Assembly: GCF_004345745.1 (NCBI RefSeq)
Contig: NZ_SLXJ01000004.1
Span: forward strand, 81,915 to 145,914
Length of the DNA: 64,000 nt
Direction: 5' to 3'
Source of the DNA: Nicoletella semolina
GTDB lineage: Bacteria; Pseudomonadota; Gammaproteobacteria; Enterobacterales; Pasteurellaceae
The translations under genes were made by a program, and so were the position numbers. The first letter of the stretch is position 1. The number at the start of each line of letters is the position of its first letter. Positions 1 to 8,834 of this stretch are shown piece by piece. The notes under the pieces are model-generated. The model saw only the letters and a program-made list of their open reading frames with translations. It had not been told where the DNA came from and ran no database searches.

Positions 1-129
1 TTTATGTATTATAAAATGGGGATTAATAAGCTGGGTGTGCCATTTATTTAATTTTGCCAAGCGTTCTTCAATATGAGTGCGAATTGCTGGAGTGATGTCC
101 ATTTGTTTGCTTGAAATATTGATTGTCAT
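1..129 (-). CDS. raiA: Ribosome-associated inhibitor RaiA (partial, N-terminal 43 residues)
   Basis: The minus strand reads [20 protein letters not shown] and continues to the window edge, closely matching the start of the RaiA/YfiA (HPF-family) ribosome-binding stress protein. RaiA binds the 30S decoding centre of idle 70S ribosomes and blocks translation in stationary phase or cold. An AAGGAG Shine-Dalgarno sits about 7 nt before the ATG at 129. Only the first beta-alpha segment is inside the window; the rest lies to the left. The gene is divergent from lpxL. Confidence 0.9.
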   Translation of the reverse strand, partial: MTINISSKQMDITPAIRTHIEERLAKLNKWHTQLINPHFIIHK

Positions 130-166
130 AGCATTCTCCTTTGTGATATTGATGAGTAGTGTTTTT

Positions 167-194
167 AATATATGCCTTTACACTAAAAATTCAA
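167..194 (-). promoter_or_regulatory. Probable raiA promoter
   Basis: On the minus strand TTGAAT (-35) and TATATT (-10) are separated by 16 nt, about 40 nt before the raiA start codon. Sequence match only; the start point is inferred. Confidence 0.5.
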
Positions 195-250
195 GCAATA
201 AACCTAACAAAATATGAAAAGTTCGAACTACCTAACACTTTTGTGTTTTT

Positions 251-278
251 TTGACTATAATCTAACCCTATTTATGAC
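251..278 (+). promoter_or_regulatory. Candidate lpxL-rdgB-ybjQ-ycgN promoter
   Basis: TTGACT at 251 and TATGAC at 273 are spaced 16 nt. A perfect TATAAT also lies at 256-261 but lacks a good -35 element. Either could drive the lpxL cluster. Prediction from consensus only. Confidence 0.4.
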
Positions 279-325
279 GTAGGAATATTAAGTTTTTGCA
301 GTAGGGCGTGCAATGGAGATGTGCA

Positions 326-1261
326 ATGAATAAAAAACAGTTACCCCCCTTTCAATCTGCGTTTTTACACCCTAAATATTGGGGACTATGGTTAGGGATA
401 GGATTATTTCGATTAATTTTATTGTTACCTTATCCTATCTTGATCAAGATAGGTAAAGGATTGGGCAAATTATTTGCAACATTGAGCGTTGGGAAACGGC
501 GTATTGCTGTCGCACGTCGTAATTTACAACTCTGTTTTCCAGATTATAGTGCAGCACAAATTGAAACACTGATTGCTAAAAATGGCGAATCTGTGGGACT
601 GGCGATTATTGAAACAGGTATGGCGTGGTTTTGGTCAGATAAGCGTATTCTGAAATGGGTAAAAATTGAAGGAATAGAACATCTCAAGCGGTCAGATAAT
701 GTAGGAATTTTGCTCGTAGGTGTGCATTTTCTCACATTAGAATTAGGGGCAAGAGTGGTGGGGTTACATCATCAAGGGATTGGCGTTTATCGTCCAAATG
801 ATAATCTTGTGTTTAATTGGTTGCAGTTTAGAGGGCGTATTCGTTCTAATAAGGCAATGTTAGATCGCAAAGATCTGCGAGGAATGATTAGGGCACTAAA
901 ATCAGGTGAGACGATTTGGTATGCCCCTGATCACGACTATGGACGTAAAAATAGTGTGTTTGTGCCTTTTTTTGCAGTTCAACAAGCAGCAACGACAGTC
1001 GGAACTCAAATGTTATTACGTTCAGCACCGAACGCTGTAGTCGTACCATTTAGTCCTGTGCGTAATGAAGATGGATCAGGCTATACGATCAAAATTAAAC
1101 CTGCGGTTGATTTTAGCGGTTGTCAAAATGAGATTGAGACAGCAACATTGATGAATAAAGTGGTTGAGCAAGAAATAATGAATGCACCGAGCCAATATAT
1201 GTGGCTACATCGCCGATTTAAAACTCGCCCAAGCGAAAATGATCCGAGCTTGTATGAATAA
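326..1261 (+). CDS. lpxL: Lipid A biosynthesis lauroyl acyltransferase LpxL/HtrB
   Basis: Inner-membrane late acyltransferase that adds a secondary acyl chain to Kdo2-lipid IVA in lipid A synthesis. The 311-residue protein has the family HX4(D/E) catalytic motif (His134 to Glu139 in VHFLTLE), an N-terminal hydrophobic anchor around residues 18-45 and the C-terminal signature HRRFKTRP. The sequence closely resembles H. influenzae HtrB as I recall it. The reading frame is open from a GTG at 308, but I chose the ATG at 326 because GGAG at 314-317 is correctly spaced and the protein then starts MNKKQLPPF, as in homologues. rdgB follows after 26 nt, so the genes are probably co-transcribed. Confidence 0.93.
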   Translation: MNKKQLPPFQSAFLHPKYWGLWLGIGLFRLILLLPYPILIKIGKGLGKLFATLSVGKRRIAVARRNLQLCFPDYSAAQIETLIAKNGESVGLAIIETGMAWFWSDKRILKWVKIEGIEHLKRSDNVGILLVGVHFLTLELGARVVGLHHQGIGVYRPNDNLVFNWLQFRGRIRSNKAMLDRKDLRGMIRALKSGETIWYAPDHDYGRKNSVFVPFFAVQQAATTVGTQMLLRSAPNAVVVPFSPVRNEDGSGYTIKIKPAVDFSGCQNEIETATLMNKVVEQEIMNAPSQYMWLHRRFKTRPSENDPSLYE

Positions 1262-1287
1262 AAATTGATGAATAGAAAGGAAAAATA

Positions 1288-1878
1288 ATGAAAAAAATTG
1301 TTCTTGCGACAGGTAATGCAGGTAAAGTGCGTGAAATGGAAGACGTATTAGCTGATTTGGGCTTTGAAGTTGTTGCTCAAACTGAATTTGGATTCACTTC
1401 TCCAGAAGAAACAGGGCTGACTTTTGTTGAAAATGCGATATCAAAAGCTCGTTATGCAAGCCAAATGACAGGACTGCCTGCTATCGCAGATGATTCTGGC
1501 TTAGTGGTTGAGGCGTTAGGTGGCGAGCCTGGGTTGTATTCTGCACGTTATGCAGGGACAGACCACGATGATGCTGCTAATCGCCAAAAACTATTGGCGA
1601 AGATGACAGAACAAAATGATCGTCGAGCAAAATTTTTAAGCTGTATTGTGTTTTTACAACACCCTACAGATCCGAACCCTCGAATAGCAATTGGCGAATG
1701 CGTGGGGGAAATTCTGTCAGAAGAACGAGGTGAAAATGGCTTCGGTTATGATCCAGTGTTCTTTTATCCGCCTAAAAATTGTACTTTTGCAGAATTGGAT
1801 ACGGCAGAGAAAAAACGCCTTTCTCATCGTGCAATCGCACTCAATCAACTCAAAAAACAACTTAATCAGGAGGAATGA
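1288..1878 (+). CDS. rdgB: dITP/XTP pyrophosphatase RdgB (HAM1 family)
   Basis: Cleans the nucleotide pool by hydrolysing dITP, ITP and XTP to monophosphates plus pyrophosphate, which prevents deaminated purines entering DNA. The 196-residue length is normal. The N-terminal [17 protein letters not shown] is the HAM1 nucleotide-binding start, and the central [16 protein letters not shown] and C-terminal GFGYDPVF and LSHRAIAL segments are family signatures. Its stop codon overlaps the next start (ATGA arrangement), which suggests translational coupling with ybjQ. Confidence 0.95.
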   Translation: MKKIVLATGNAGKVREMEDVLADLGFEVVAQTEFGFTSPEETGLTFVENAISKARYASQMTGLPAIADDSGLVVEALGGEPGLYSARYAGTDHDDAANRQKLLAKMTEQNDRRAKFLSCIVFLQHPTDPNPRIAIGECVGEILSEERGENGFGYDPVFFYPPKNCTFAELDTAEKKRLSHRAIALNQLKKQLNQEE

Positions 1879-2198
1879 TGATTATCACCACAACGAATAA
1901 CATTGAAGGAAAAGAAATTATTGACTACAAAGGATTAGTTTTTGGTGAGGTAGTTTCTGGAGCAAATATTTTTCGAGATTTCTTTGCAAGCATTACGGAT
2001 ATTATTGGTGGTCGTTCTCGAACGTATGAAAGTAAATTGAATGCTTCACGGCAAAATGCCTTGAAAGAGCTAGAAAATGAAGCAAAAAAATTAGGTGCAA
2101 ATGCCGTAGTGGGCGTTTCGTTAGATTATCAATCAATGGGTGGGAATAAAAGCATGTTTATTGTTGTAGCAACTGGCACCGCAGTGCGAGTCCGTTAA
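1875..2198 (+). CDS. ybjQ: YbjQ-family (UPF0145) protein
   Basis: About 107 residues with the YbjQ fold signatures: [11 protein letters not shown] near the start, [20 protein letters not shown] in the middle and a C-terminal beta strand ([10 protein letters not shown]). The family is annotated as putative heavy-metal binding, but its function is unproven. Two adjacent ATGs are possible (1875 and 1878); AGGAGG at 1868-1873 is better spaced for the second, which would remove one residue. The gene overlaps the rdgB stop codon and lies in the lpxL cluster. Confidence 0.85.
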   Translation: MMIITTTNNIEGKEIIDYKGLVFGEVVSGANIFRDFFASITDIIGGRSRTYESKLNASRQNALKELENEAKKLGANAVVGVSLDYQSMGGNKSMFIVVATGTAVRVR

Positions 2199-2223
2199 TT
2201 AGAATGGTAAATGAGTTCGGAAT

Positions 2224-2676
2224 ATGCAAAGCTCTCATCAACTTGATGTCCATTTTTGGCAGAAAAAATCGCTGCTTGAAATGAATGAGGCAGAATGGGA
2301 AGCCTTATGCGATGGCTGTGGAAAGTGTTGTTATCGCAAATATATTCAAGGGCGAGGCAAGCGAGAACAACTTCATTACACGAGAGTTGCTTGTAATTTA
2401 CTCGATTTGGAAACAGGAAAATGCAGCAATTACCCAAATCGTTTCAAGATTGAGAGTGATTGCACTAAGCTGACAAAGAAAAATCTGCCGCAATTTGGTT
2501 GGCTGCCTAAGACTTGTGCTTATCGCCTGCTTTATGAAGGCAAGCCACTGTTTGATTGGCACCCTCTCATTAGTGGTGATCCCAATTCAGTGCTGCGTGC
2601 AAATATATTAATTCGCCACGGCATTCACGAAAATCAGGTGATTGATTGGTTCGAATTTGTGATCGATGAAGTATAA
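2224..2676 (+). CDS. ycgN: YcgN/UPF0260-family cysteine-cluster protein
   Basis: A 150-residue protein of the YkgJ/UPF0260 family. The CDGCGKCCYRK cluster at about residues 29-39, with later conserved cysteines (NLLDLETGKCSNYPNR, ESDCTKL, KTCAYRL), resembles a zinc- or iron-sulfur-type site. The family function is not established. It starts 25 nt after ybjQ, continuing the apparent operon, and its stop codon abuts an uptake sequence. Confidence 0.85.
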   Translation: MQSSHQLDVHFWQKKSLLEMNEAEWEALCDGCGKCCYRKYIQGRGKREQLHYTRVACNLLDLETGKCSNYPNRFKIESDCTKLTKKNLPQFGWLPKTCAYRLLYEGKPLFDWHPLISGDPNSVLRANILIRHGIHENQVIDWFEFVIDEV

Positions 2677-2685
2677 CAAGCGGTC
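2676..2685 (+). repeat. DNA uptake signal sequence (Apl type)
   Basis: ACAAGCGGTC is a full-length core of the uptake word used by the A. pleuropneumoniae/Mannheimia subclade. Cores recur through the window, both within genes (lpxL near 684, ydfG near 2997, trpA near 5463) and between genes (7016, 25100, 54667). This marks natural competence in the lineage. Confidence 0.85.
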
Positions 2686-2770
2686 AAAAATAGCACAACT
2701 TTTACAAAGTTGTTTTATCGTTGAACAATGATTTGCAAACAGCAAATGGATTTGAATGGAGAATAAAGCA

Positions 2771-3529
2771 GTGAATATGAAAACAGCGTTAGTTACAGGG
2801 GCAACATCAGGCTTTGGATTAGCCATTTGTCGCACATTAATTGAAGCAGGGTATCGTGTGATCGGCACTGGCAGGCGAGCTGAACGTTTAGATGCATTGA
2901 AATTGCAATTTGGCGAGCAATTTTTACCGCTTGCTTTTGATGTCAGCGATCGAAATGCTGTAGAACAAGCATTGGCTCGCCGCCCAACAGACTGGCAAGC
3001 GGTCGATTTACTCGTGAATAATGCAGGATTGGCATTAGGTTTAGAATCCGCAGATAAAGCTGAATTATCTGATTGGTATCAGATGATTGACACTAATATT
3101 AAAGGCTTAGTTGCTGTTACACGACTCGTTTTGCCTGAAATGGTGGCACGCAATAGCGGACAAGTCATCAACATTGGCTCCATCGCAGGCAACTACCCTT
3201 ACCCTGGTGGCAATGTATATGGCGGAACAAAAGCATTTGTCAAACAATTCAGCTTAAATTTGCGGGCAGATTTGGCGGGTACAAAAATTCGTGTTACCAA
3301 CGTAGAGCCAGGGTTGTGTGGTGGCACAGAATTTTCTAATGTACGTTTTAAAGGTGATGATGAAAAGGCTGCAAAATTGTACGAAAATGTCAATTATGTT
3401 TCTGCTGAAGATATTGCCAACATAGTCCTATGGCTTAACCAACAACCTGAACACGTTAATATCAATCGTATTGAAGTAATGCCTACCGCACAAACATTTT
3501 CACCGTTGTTGGTAAGTCGCAGTGTATAG
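2771..3529 (+). CDS. ydfG: NADP-dependent 3-hydroxy acid / L-allo-threonine dehydrogenase YdfG (SDR family)
   Basis: Classical short-chain dehydrogenase with the N-terminal TGATSGFG cofactor motif, NNAG, and the catalytic Ser...YGGTK pair (Tyr in GGNVYGGTKAF). E. coli YdfG oxidises L-allo-threonine, L-serine and 3-hydroxy acids and helps remove malonic semialdehyde. The frame is open from 2756, but GGAG at 2758-2761 fits the GTG at 2771; the ATG at 2777 (MKTALVTG) is the alternative. It lies just upstream of trpB, an arrangement also found in H. influenzae. Confidence 0.9.
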   Translation: MNMKTALVTGATSGFGLAICRTLIEAGYRVIGTGRRAERLDALKLQFGEQFLPLAFDVSDRNAVEQALARRPTDWQAVDLLVNNAGLALGLESADKAELSDWYQMIDTNIKGLVAVTRLVLPEMVARNSGQVINIGSIAGNYPYPGGNVYGGTKAFVKQFSLNLRADLAGTKIRVTNVEPGLCGGTEFSNVRFKGDDEKAAKLYENVNYVSAEDIANIVLWLNQQPEHVNINRIEVMPTAQTFSPLLVSRSV

Positions 3530-3598
3530 CGAAATAGAAGAATATAAAATTTAATCGGAAAGTGGTTGTGCAGTGGTTTGCTATATATTTTCTTTATT

Positions 3599-3626
3599 TT
3601 GCACTAGTTTAATAGTACACTATTAC
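3599..3626 (+). promoter_or_regulatory. trpBA promoter overlapping a TrpR operator
   Basis: GCACTAGTTTAATAGTAC at 3601-3618 matches the E. coli trp operator (GAACTAGTTAACTAGTAC) at 15 of 18 positions and keeps the ACTA/TAGT symmetry. It sits in the spacer of a plausible promoter: TTGCAC at 3599-3604, 16 nt, TATTAC at 3621-3626. Trp-bound TrpR there would exclude RNA polymerase. The site match is seen; regulation is inferred. Confidence 0.75.
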
Positions 3627-3663
3627 GCATTTTATTTTAGCCTTTGATTTTTAGTGAGAAAGT

Positions 3664-4863
3664 ATGATGGAAAATACCCTTTTAAATCCCTATTTTGGGG
3701 AGTTTGGTGGAATGTATGTGCCAGAAATTTTGGTGCCTGTGCTTAAAGAGCTGGAGCAGGCGTTCGTTGCAGCACAATCAGATAGCCAATTTCAGGCAGA
3801 ATTTAGTAGTTTGCTGAAAAACTATGCAGGTCGTCCAACAGCTTTGACGCTATGCCGTAATTTGACGAAGGGAACCAAGACTAAACTTTATCTTAAGCGA
3901 GAAGACTTATTGCACGGTGGAGCACATAAAACCAATCAGGTATTAGGGCAGGCGTTGTTAGCAAAAAAAATGGGTAAAACTCGGATTATTGCTGAAACTG
4001 GGGCAGGACAACACGGTGTGGCGACGGCATTAGCCTGTGCAATGTTGAATATGCCGTGTGTGGTGTATATGGGGGCGAAAGATGTGGAACGTCAATCTCC
4101 GAATGTGTTTCGTATGCGTTTGATGGGAGCAGAGGTTGTTCCTGTTGAAAAAGGGTCTTGTTCGTTGAAAGATGCGTGTTGCGAGGCAATGCGAGACTGG
4201 GCGGCGAATTATGAGACAACACATTATTTAATTGGGACTGCCGCAGGTCCTCACCCTTTCCCTACGATGGTCAGGGAATTCCAAAAGATGATTGGCGAAG
4301 AGACAAAACAGCAAATTTTAGAGCAAGAGAACTGTTTGCCTGATGCGGTTATTGCGGCAGTGGGAGGGGGATCGAATGCGATTGGTATGTTTGCTGACTT
4401 TATTAACGAAGAAAAGGTGAAATTAATTGGGGTTGAGCCTGCAGGCAAGGGCATTGAGACAGGTGAACACGGTGCACCACTTAAACACGGAAGTACAGGG
4501 ATCTATTTTGGAATGAAGTCGCCTATTATGCAAACGCAAGATGGACAGATTGAAGAATCTTATTCTATTTCTGCGGGGTTAGATTTTCCATCAGTTGGAC
4601 CGCAACACGCCTATTTGAATGCGGTTGGGCGTGCAGAGTATGTATCCATTACCGATCAGGAAGCACTAGAGGCTTTCCAAGCATTGGCTCGCCACGAGGG
4701 AATTATTCCAGCTCTTGAAAGTTCACACGCATTGGCGTATGCATTAAAATTAATTGCACAAGCACCAGATAAAGCGCAGTTATTGGTTGTGAATCTATCT
4801 GGACGAGGTGATAAAGATATTTTCACTGTCGATAAAATTTTAAATGGTGAGGAGGGTAAATGA
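3664..4863 (+). CDS. trpB: Tryptophan synthase beta chain TrpB
   Basis: Condenses indole with L-serine to give L-tryptophan using PLP. The 399-residue protein carries the PLP lysine in GGAHKTNQ (Lys89), the catalytic Glu in AETGAGQHG, and the phosphate-binding GGGSNAIG loop. ATG codons lie at 3664 and 3667; I kept the first. trpA overlaps by 4 nt (ATGA), so the alpha and beta subunits are translationally coupled. Only the last two steps of tryptophan synthesis are encoded here; trpEGDC are not in the window. Expression is probably TrpR-controlled through the operator just upstream. Confidence 0.97.
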   Translation: MMENTLLNPYFGEFGGMYVPEILVPVLKELEQAFVAAQSDSQFQAEFSSLLKNYAGRPTALTLCRNLTKGTKTKLYLKREDLLHGGAHKTNQVLGQALLAKKMGKTRIIAETGAGQHGVATALACAMLNMPCVVYMGAKDVERQSPNVFRMRLMGAEVVPVEKGSCSLKDACCEAMRDWAANYETTHYLIGTAAGPHPFPTMVREFQKMIGEETKQQILEQENCLPDAVIAAVGGGSNAIGMFADFINEEKVKLIGVEPAGKGIETGEHGAPLKHGSTGIYFGMKSPIMQTQDGQIEESYSISAGLDFPSVGPQHAYLNAVGRAEYVSITDQEALEAFQALARHEGIIPALESSHALAYALKLIAQAPDKAQLLVVNLSGRGDKDIFTVDKILNGEEGK

Positions 4864-5666
4864 GTCGTTTTGATACTTTATTTCACAAGTTAAAAGCCAA
4901 AAATGAAGGGGCTTTTGTGCCATTTGTAACGCTCTGTGATCCTGATTTCGAGCGTTCATTTGAGATTATTGAAACCTTGATTGCGAATGGAGCTGATGCA
5001 TTAGAGCTAGGCTTTCCTTTTTCTGATCCATTGCTTGATGGACCAGTGATTCAAGCTGCCAACAAACGAGCGTTAGATGCGGGACACAGCACAGAATCTT
5101 GCTTTAATTTGATGGTGAAAATTCGTGAGAAATATCCGGATATTCCAATTGGGTTGTTATTGTGTGCGAATTTGGTGTTTGTACCGAGTGCAGCGGAATT
5201 TTTCGCTCGTTGTGCTAAAACAGGCGTTGATGCAGTGTTAATTGCGGACTTGCCTGTTGCTTATGCCCAAGAGTTTGCAGACGAAGCGAAAGAACACGGT
5301 ATTCAGTTGGTGTTTATTTGTCCACCAAATGCAGATAGTATAACGATTAACAAGATAGCTATTTTTACGGGGGGTTATACTTATTTAGTTTCTCGTGCAG
5401 GCGTAACCAGTGCTGAAAATCAGCAGCACGCCTCAAACTTGGCGAATTTAGTGGATCTGCTCAAGCGGTCAGATGCAGCTCCGATTTTGCAAGGCTTTGG
5501 GATTGCTAAGCCAGAACAGGTGAAAGAAGCATTGAATTTAGGCTGTGATGGGGCAATTTCAGGTTCAGCGATTGTAAAAATTATTGAAAAAAATCTCGAA
5601 AATCAGACCGCTTTACTTACGGAATTAGGGCAATTTATACGAGAAATGAAAGCGGCTACACGGTAA
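4860..5666 (+). CDS. trpA: Tryptophan synthase alpha chain TrpA
   Basis: Cleaves indole-3-glycerol phosphate to indole and glyceraldehyde-3-phosphate, channelling indole to TrpB in the alpha2beta2 complex. The 268-residue TIM-barrel protein shows the catalytic Glu region ([19 protein letters not shown]) with the catalytic Asp in a nearby DPLLDGP segment, and the phosphate-binding GFGI and GAISGSAIV loops. Its start overlaps the trpB stop, and an intrinsic terminator follows about 40 nt after its stop. Confidence 0.97.
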   Translation: MSRFDTLFHKLKAKNEGAFVPFVTLCDPDFERSFEIIETLIANGADALELGFPFSDPLLDGPVIQAANKRALDAGHSTESCFNLMVKIREKYPDIPIGLLLCANLVFVPSAAEFFARCAKTGVDAVLIADLPVAYAQEFADEAKEHGIQLVFICPPNADSITINKIAIFTGGYTYLVSRAGVTSAENQQHASNLANLVDLLKRSDAAPILQGFGIAKPEQVKEALNLGCDGAISGSAIVKIIEKNLENQTALLTELGQFIREMKAATR

Positions 5667-5706
5667 GTAGTGAGCGAAGAAAAGATAGCAAGATAGATAA
5701 ACAAGA

Positions 5707-5745
5707 CATAAAGCGAGAATGAACGATTCTCGCTTTATGTTTTTA
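5707..5745 (+). terminator. trpBA intrinsic terminator
   Basis: A perfect 14-bp stem (CATAAAGCGAGAAT / ATTCTCGCTTTATG) with a 5-nt loop is followed by a T run. It lies between the convergent trpA and lgtF genes and may stop transcription from both sides, though the T tract favours the plus strand. Confidence 0.85.
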
Positions 5746-5760
5746 AGTTTTTTCATTTTT

Positions 5761-6522
5761 CTACTCGTTGCGAGTACGATTCCATAAGTCAGCATATTTA
5801 ATAAAGGTAGAGTGGCTGGAAAGGATGGCAAGCAGCAGTCCTTGTTTGCCATCTAAAAAGCCTGCTTTAAGGAAGTACATTTTTACAAAACAGGCAATGG
5901 CGTGGGTGATGCCTTGTAAAAGTGATCCTTTTTTGCCTTTGTTTGCTCGTTGAATTGCCCACGCCTTAGCATAGCTGGCGGATTTAACCAAGTAATGATG
6001 AAGATCTTTATAAGTGTAGTGTAATAAATCGCCTTTTAATTTTACCACATTGGCGTGCTTCGGATAATGTACTTTTTCGTGAACGAGTTCATCACCATAT
6101 TGAGCAAAATCAGTGCGGTAGAGGCGTGTTACATAATCTGGGTACCAACCCGAATGGCGGATCTGCCGCCCAAAAACCTCACTTAGACGAGGCAATTGAT
6201 AGACTGCATTTTTTTCGTCTCGACGCACCGCTTGTTGGATTGCATCTTTCAATTCAGGTGTTACTCGTTCATCAGCATCAAGCCAAAGAACGTAATCGCT
6301 TGTAACATATTGTTGAGCGAATTGTCGTTGTTTACCAAAGCCCTGCCAATCGGTATTTTCAAAAAATTTTACACCATAGCTTAGGGCAATTTGTTTTGTT
6401 TCATCGGTGCTGCCGCTATCTAGAATGATAATTTCATCAACCCAATCTGCCACGGTATCTAGACACGCTGCGAGGTCTTGTGCTTCATTTTTTACAATCA
6501 TTGCAACGCTTAAAGTTGGCAT
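5761..6522 (-). CDS. lgtF: LPS core glycosyltransferase, LgtF/WaaE type (GT2)
   Basis: A 253-residue family 2 glycosyltransferase. The start [19 protein letters not shown], the [10 protein letters not shown] loop and the [13 protein letters not shown] metal-binding DxD-type motif are typical of the WaaE/KdtX/LgtF group. Members of this group add a beta-1,4-glucose to heptose I of the lipopolysaccharide inner core. The acceptor here is inferred from family membership. The gene is convergent with trpA and divergent from yhbY. Confidence 0.82.
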   Translation of the reverse strand: MPTLSVAMIVKNEAQDLAACLDTVADWVDEIIILDSGSTDETKQIALSYGVKFFENTDWQGFGKQRQFAQQYVTSDYVLWLDADERVTPELKDAIQQAVRRDEKNAVYQLPRLSEVFGRQIRHSGWYPDYVTRLYRTDFAQYGDELVHEKVHYPKHANVVKLKGDLLHYTYKDLHHYLVKSASYAKAWAIQRANKGKKGSLLQGITHAIACFVKMYFLKAGFLDGKQGLLLAILSSHSTFIKYADLWNRTRNE

Positions 6523-6602
6523 AATTTTCCTCTTTTTATTTGGCTCAGTGAGAATAGCGAGATCTTACTTTAAAAATTGCCTCATTTGTGCTATTTTCTG
6601 CA

Positions 6603-6631
6603 TTGTTTTTTACAATTTAAGTTTTTATATT
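6603..6631 (+). promoter_or_regulatory. Probable yhbY promoter
   Basis: TTGTTT at 6603-6608 and TATATT at 6626-6631 with a 17-nt spacer, directly before the yhbY start. Consensus match only. Confidence 0.5.
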
Positions 6632-6646
6632 TTAAGGCAAATTTAA

Positions 6647-6961
6647 ATGTCAGTCATTTTAACAACAAAACAAAAGCAGTATCTCAAAGGCTTAGCACAT
6701 CACTTAAACCCTGTGGTGATGCTGGGTGGAAATGGTTTAACTGAAGGGGTATTAGCCGAAATCGATCTCGCTCTCAATCATCACGAACTCATTAAAGTAA
6801 AAATTGCAGGTGCGGAGCGTGAAACAAAGCAATTAATTATTGATGCGATTATTCGAGAGACTAAAGCGTCAATGGTGCAAACAATTGGACATATTTTAGT
6901 GCTTTACCGCCAAAGTGAGGAAAAAAAGATCAGCTTGCCGAAGACAGTTAAGTCTATTTAA
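6647..6961 (+). CDS. yhbY: Ribosome assembly RNA-binding protein YhbY (CRM domain)
   Basis: A single-domain CRM protein of 104 residues that binds pre-50S ribosomal particles. The signatures LKGLAHHLNPVVMLG, the GNGL loop (the GxxG RNA-binding motif) and the ELIKVKI strand are visible. The length is normal. It has its own upstream promoter-like sequence and is followed by a paired-uptake-sequence terminator. Confidence 0.93.
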   Translation: MSVILTTKQKQYLKGLAHHLNPVVMLGGNGLTEGVLAEIDLALNHHELIKVKIAGAERETKQLIIDAIIRETKASMVQTIGHILVLYRQSEEKKISLPKTVKSI

Positions 6962-7014
6962 AGGCAATAATGTCTGTTTAATGGTAAAAAACTTGCAAAA
7001 AAATGAATAAATTT

Positions 7015-7058
7015 GACCGCTTGAGTTGATTGAAATTGAACAACGCAAGCGGTTTTTT
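7015..7058 (+). terminator. yhbY terminator built from two inverted uptake sequences
   Basis: ACCGCTTG at 7016-7023 and CAAGCGGT at 7046-7053 form an inverted pair, and the second arm runs straight into six T residues. This is the known use of paired uptake sequences as intrinsic terminators in Pasteurellaceae. It lies only 12 nt before pgpB. Confidence 0.75.
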
Positions 7059-7069
7059 ATGGAGAAAAA

Positions 7070-7831
7070 ATGTTAAAGAAGACTAGATTAAAGAGAGTAA
7101 CGCTGTTTAGTGCATTAATGTTAGTCATACCACTGGCAACGTGGGGATTGAGTTGGCAATGGACGACAGCACTTGATTATCAAGATTTTGATGGCGATTT
7201 TTGGTTATTTATTTTAACAGAAACAGGATCGGTGCCTTATGCGTTGATTACTTGCGTCGTCTTTATGCTATGGATTATGTGGTTGGTGCGTAAACATTAT
7301 TCGTGGCTACTGGTTGGAGTGATGTGTGCTAGCTCGGTTGTTGGCACGCAATTGATAAAAGAGGGAGCTAAGGCTATTTTTAAAGAGCCTCGTCCTTTTG
7401 TGAGTGAGATTTTTATTAATCAAAGCGAGGCTTTTTATCGTTTATCGAAAACAGAGCAGCGAGAAGCGTTGATTGAAAATTATCCATTACCTCATTTTGT
7501 CGCACATCATCAAGCAAAGGAATTAGGTTATTCTTTTCCATCTGGGCATACGATTTTTGCGGTGTCTTGGTTGTTGTTATTTGGGGGATTTTTAGCAGGA
7601 TTGCGTGGGAAAGCGGTCGTTTTTGCTCAAATTTTTGCAATTGTTTGGAGCGGATTAATGTTAATTAGTCGTTTACGTTTAGGTATGCATTATCCAATTG
7701 ATTTGTTGGCAAGTACGCTGATTTCGTGGGGATTTCATCTAGTATTTTTTATTTGGTACCTGCCTCGTGTCGCAGCATTGCCGATTTTTAATCTAGGTTA
7801 CTCTTTCTTTAGTCGTGAAGAACAGCGTTAA
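7070..7831 (+). CDS. pgpB: PAP2-family membrane phosphatase PgpB
   Basis: Inner-membrane lipid phosphatase of 253 residues, probably acting on phosphatidylglycerol-phosphate and/or undecaprenyl diphosphate. All three PAP2 motifs are present: K-x6-RP around KEGAKAIFKEPRPF, PSGH in YSFPSGHTIF, and SRxxxGxHYPxD in SRLRLGMHYPID. About six hydrophobic segments are visible, with the catalytic motifs on the periplasmic side as in the family. nagK follows after 23 nt. Substrate preference cannot be read from the sequence. Confidence 0.88.
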   Translation: MLKKTRLKRVTLFSALMLVIPLATWGLSWQWTTALDYQDFDGDFWLFILTETGSVPYALITCVVFMLWIMWLVRKHYSWLLVGVMCASSVVGTQLIKEGAKAIFKEPRPFVSEIFINQSEAFYRLSKTEQREALIENYPLPHFVAHHQAKELGYSFPSGHTIFAVSWLLLFGGFLAGLRGKAVVFAQIFAIVWSGLMLISRLRLGMHYPIDLLASTLISWGFHLVFFIWYLPRVAALPIFNLGYSFFSREEQR

Positions 7832-7854
7832 TTTTTATAAGTAGCGGGGGATAA

Positions 7855-8772
7855 ATGCGTTATTTTTATGGGATAGACATTGGTGGAACGAAAATTGAGT
7901 TAGCGGCGTTTAACGATAAACTTGAGAAATGCCATAGTGAGCGTGTACCAACCCCTCAAACAAGTTATGAGGCGTGGTTGGACACGGTGGAAAATTTAGT
8001 GCGGCGTGCTGATGAAAAATTGGGTGCAGAAGGCACGGTTGGACTGGGCGTGCCAGGGTTTATCCATAAAGAGACAGGGATTGCAGAAATTACTAATATT
8101 CGTGTGGCTGATGGCAAGCGAATTTTAGAGGATTTATCCGTCCGCTTGGGGCGAGAGATTCGAGCAGAAAATGATGCGAATTGTTTTGCATTGTCAGAGG
8201 CGTGGGATTTGGAAAATCAACAGTACTCAATGGTGCTTGGGCTGATTTTAGGTACAGGGTTTGGTGGTGGTTTGGTATTTGATGGTAAAGTGTATTCTGG
8301 TCAGATTGGTATGGCTGGGGAAGTTGGACATTTACAGCTTAATTATTACGCACTGAAATTGCTCGGTTGGGATAAGGCTCCAATTTATCAGTGCGGTTGT
8401 GGTAATCAAGCTTGCCTAGATACTTATCTTTCAGGGCGTGGTTTTGAAATGTTGTACCGTGATTTACAGGGTGAGGAACTGTCAGCCAAAGAAATTATCA
8501 AACGTTTTTACCAAAATGAGGATAAAACAGTGAAATTCGTGGCAATGTTTGTGGAATTAATGGCAGCAAGCATTGGCAATTTAATTACGGCTCTGGATCC
8601 TGATATGGTCGTATTTGGTGGTGGTTTGTCTAATTTTGATTATTTGTATGATGCCTTGCCAAAAGCATTACCGCCTTACTTAATGCGTACAGCGAAAGTG
8701 CCAGTATTCAAAAAAGCTATTCACGGTGATTCTGGTGGTGTGCGTGGAGCAGCGGCGTTATTTTTGAAATAG
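7855..8772 (+). CDS. nagK: N-acetyl-D-glucosamine kinase NagK (ROK family)
   Basis: ATP-dependent kinase that makes GlcNAc-6-phosphate from GlcNAc. The 305-residue protein begins with the ROK ATP motif [12 protein letters not shown], has the sugar-binding [13 protein letters not shown] segment, the catalytic Asp in that NDAN context, and the zinc site [15 protein letters not shown]. Length and motifs match E. coli NagK better than NanK. It could feed amino sugars released by host glycan breakdown, which fits the sialidases 11 kb away, but the link is inference. Confidence 0.9.
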   Translation: MRYFYGIDIGGTKIELAAFNDKLEKCHSERVPTPQTSYEAWLDTVENLVRRADEKLGAEGTVGLGVPGFIHKETGIAEITNIRVADGKRILEDLSVRLGREIRAENDANCFALSEAWDLENQQYSMVLGLILGTGFGGGLVFDGKVYSGQIGMAGEVGHLQLNYYALKLLGWDKAPIYQCGCGNQACLDTYLSGRGFEMLYRDLQGEELSAKEIIKRFYQNEDKTVKFVAMFVELMAASIGNLITALDPDMVVFGGGLSNFDYLYDALPKALPPYLMRTAKVPVFKKAIHGDSGGVRGAAALFLK

Positions 8773-8834
8773 TTATATTTAAGCAGTACAAACCGTGGCA
8801 ACACAAAATATGACGAAATACAAACGGAGCGAAG

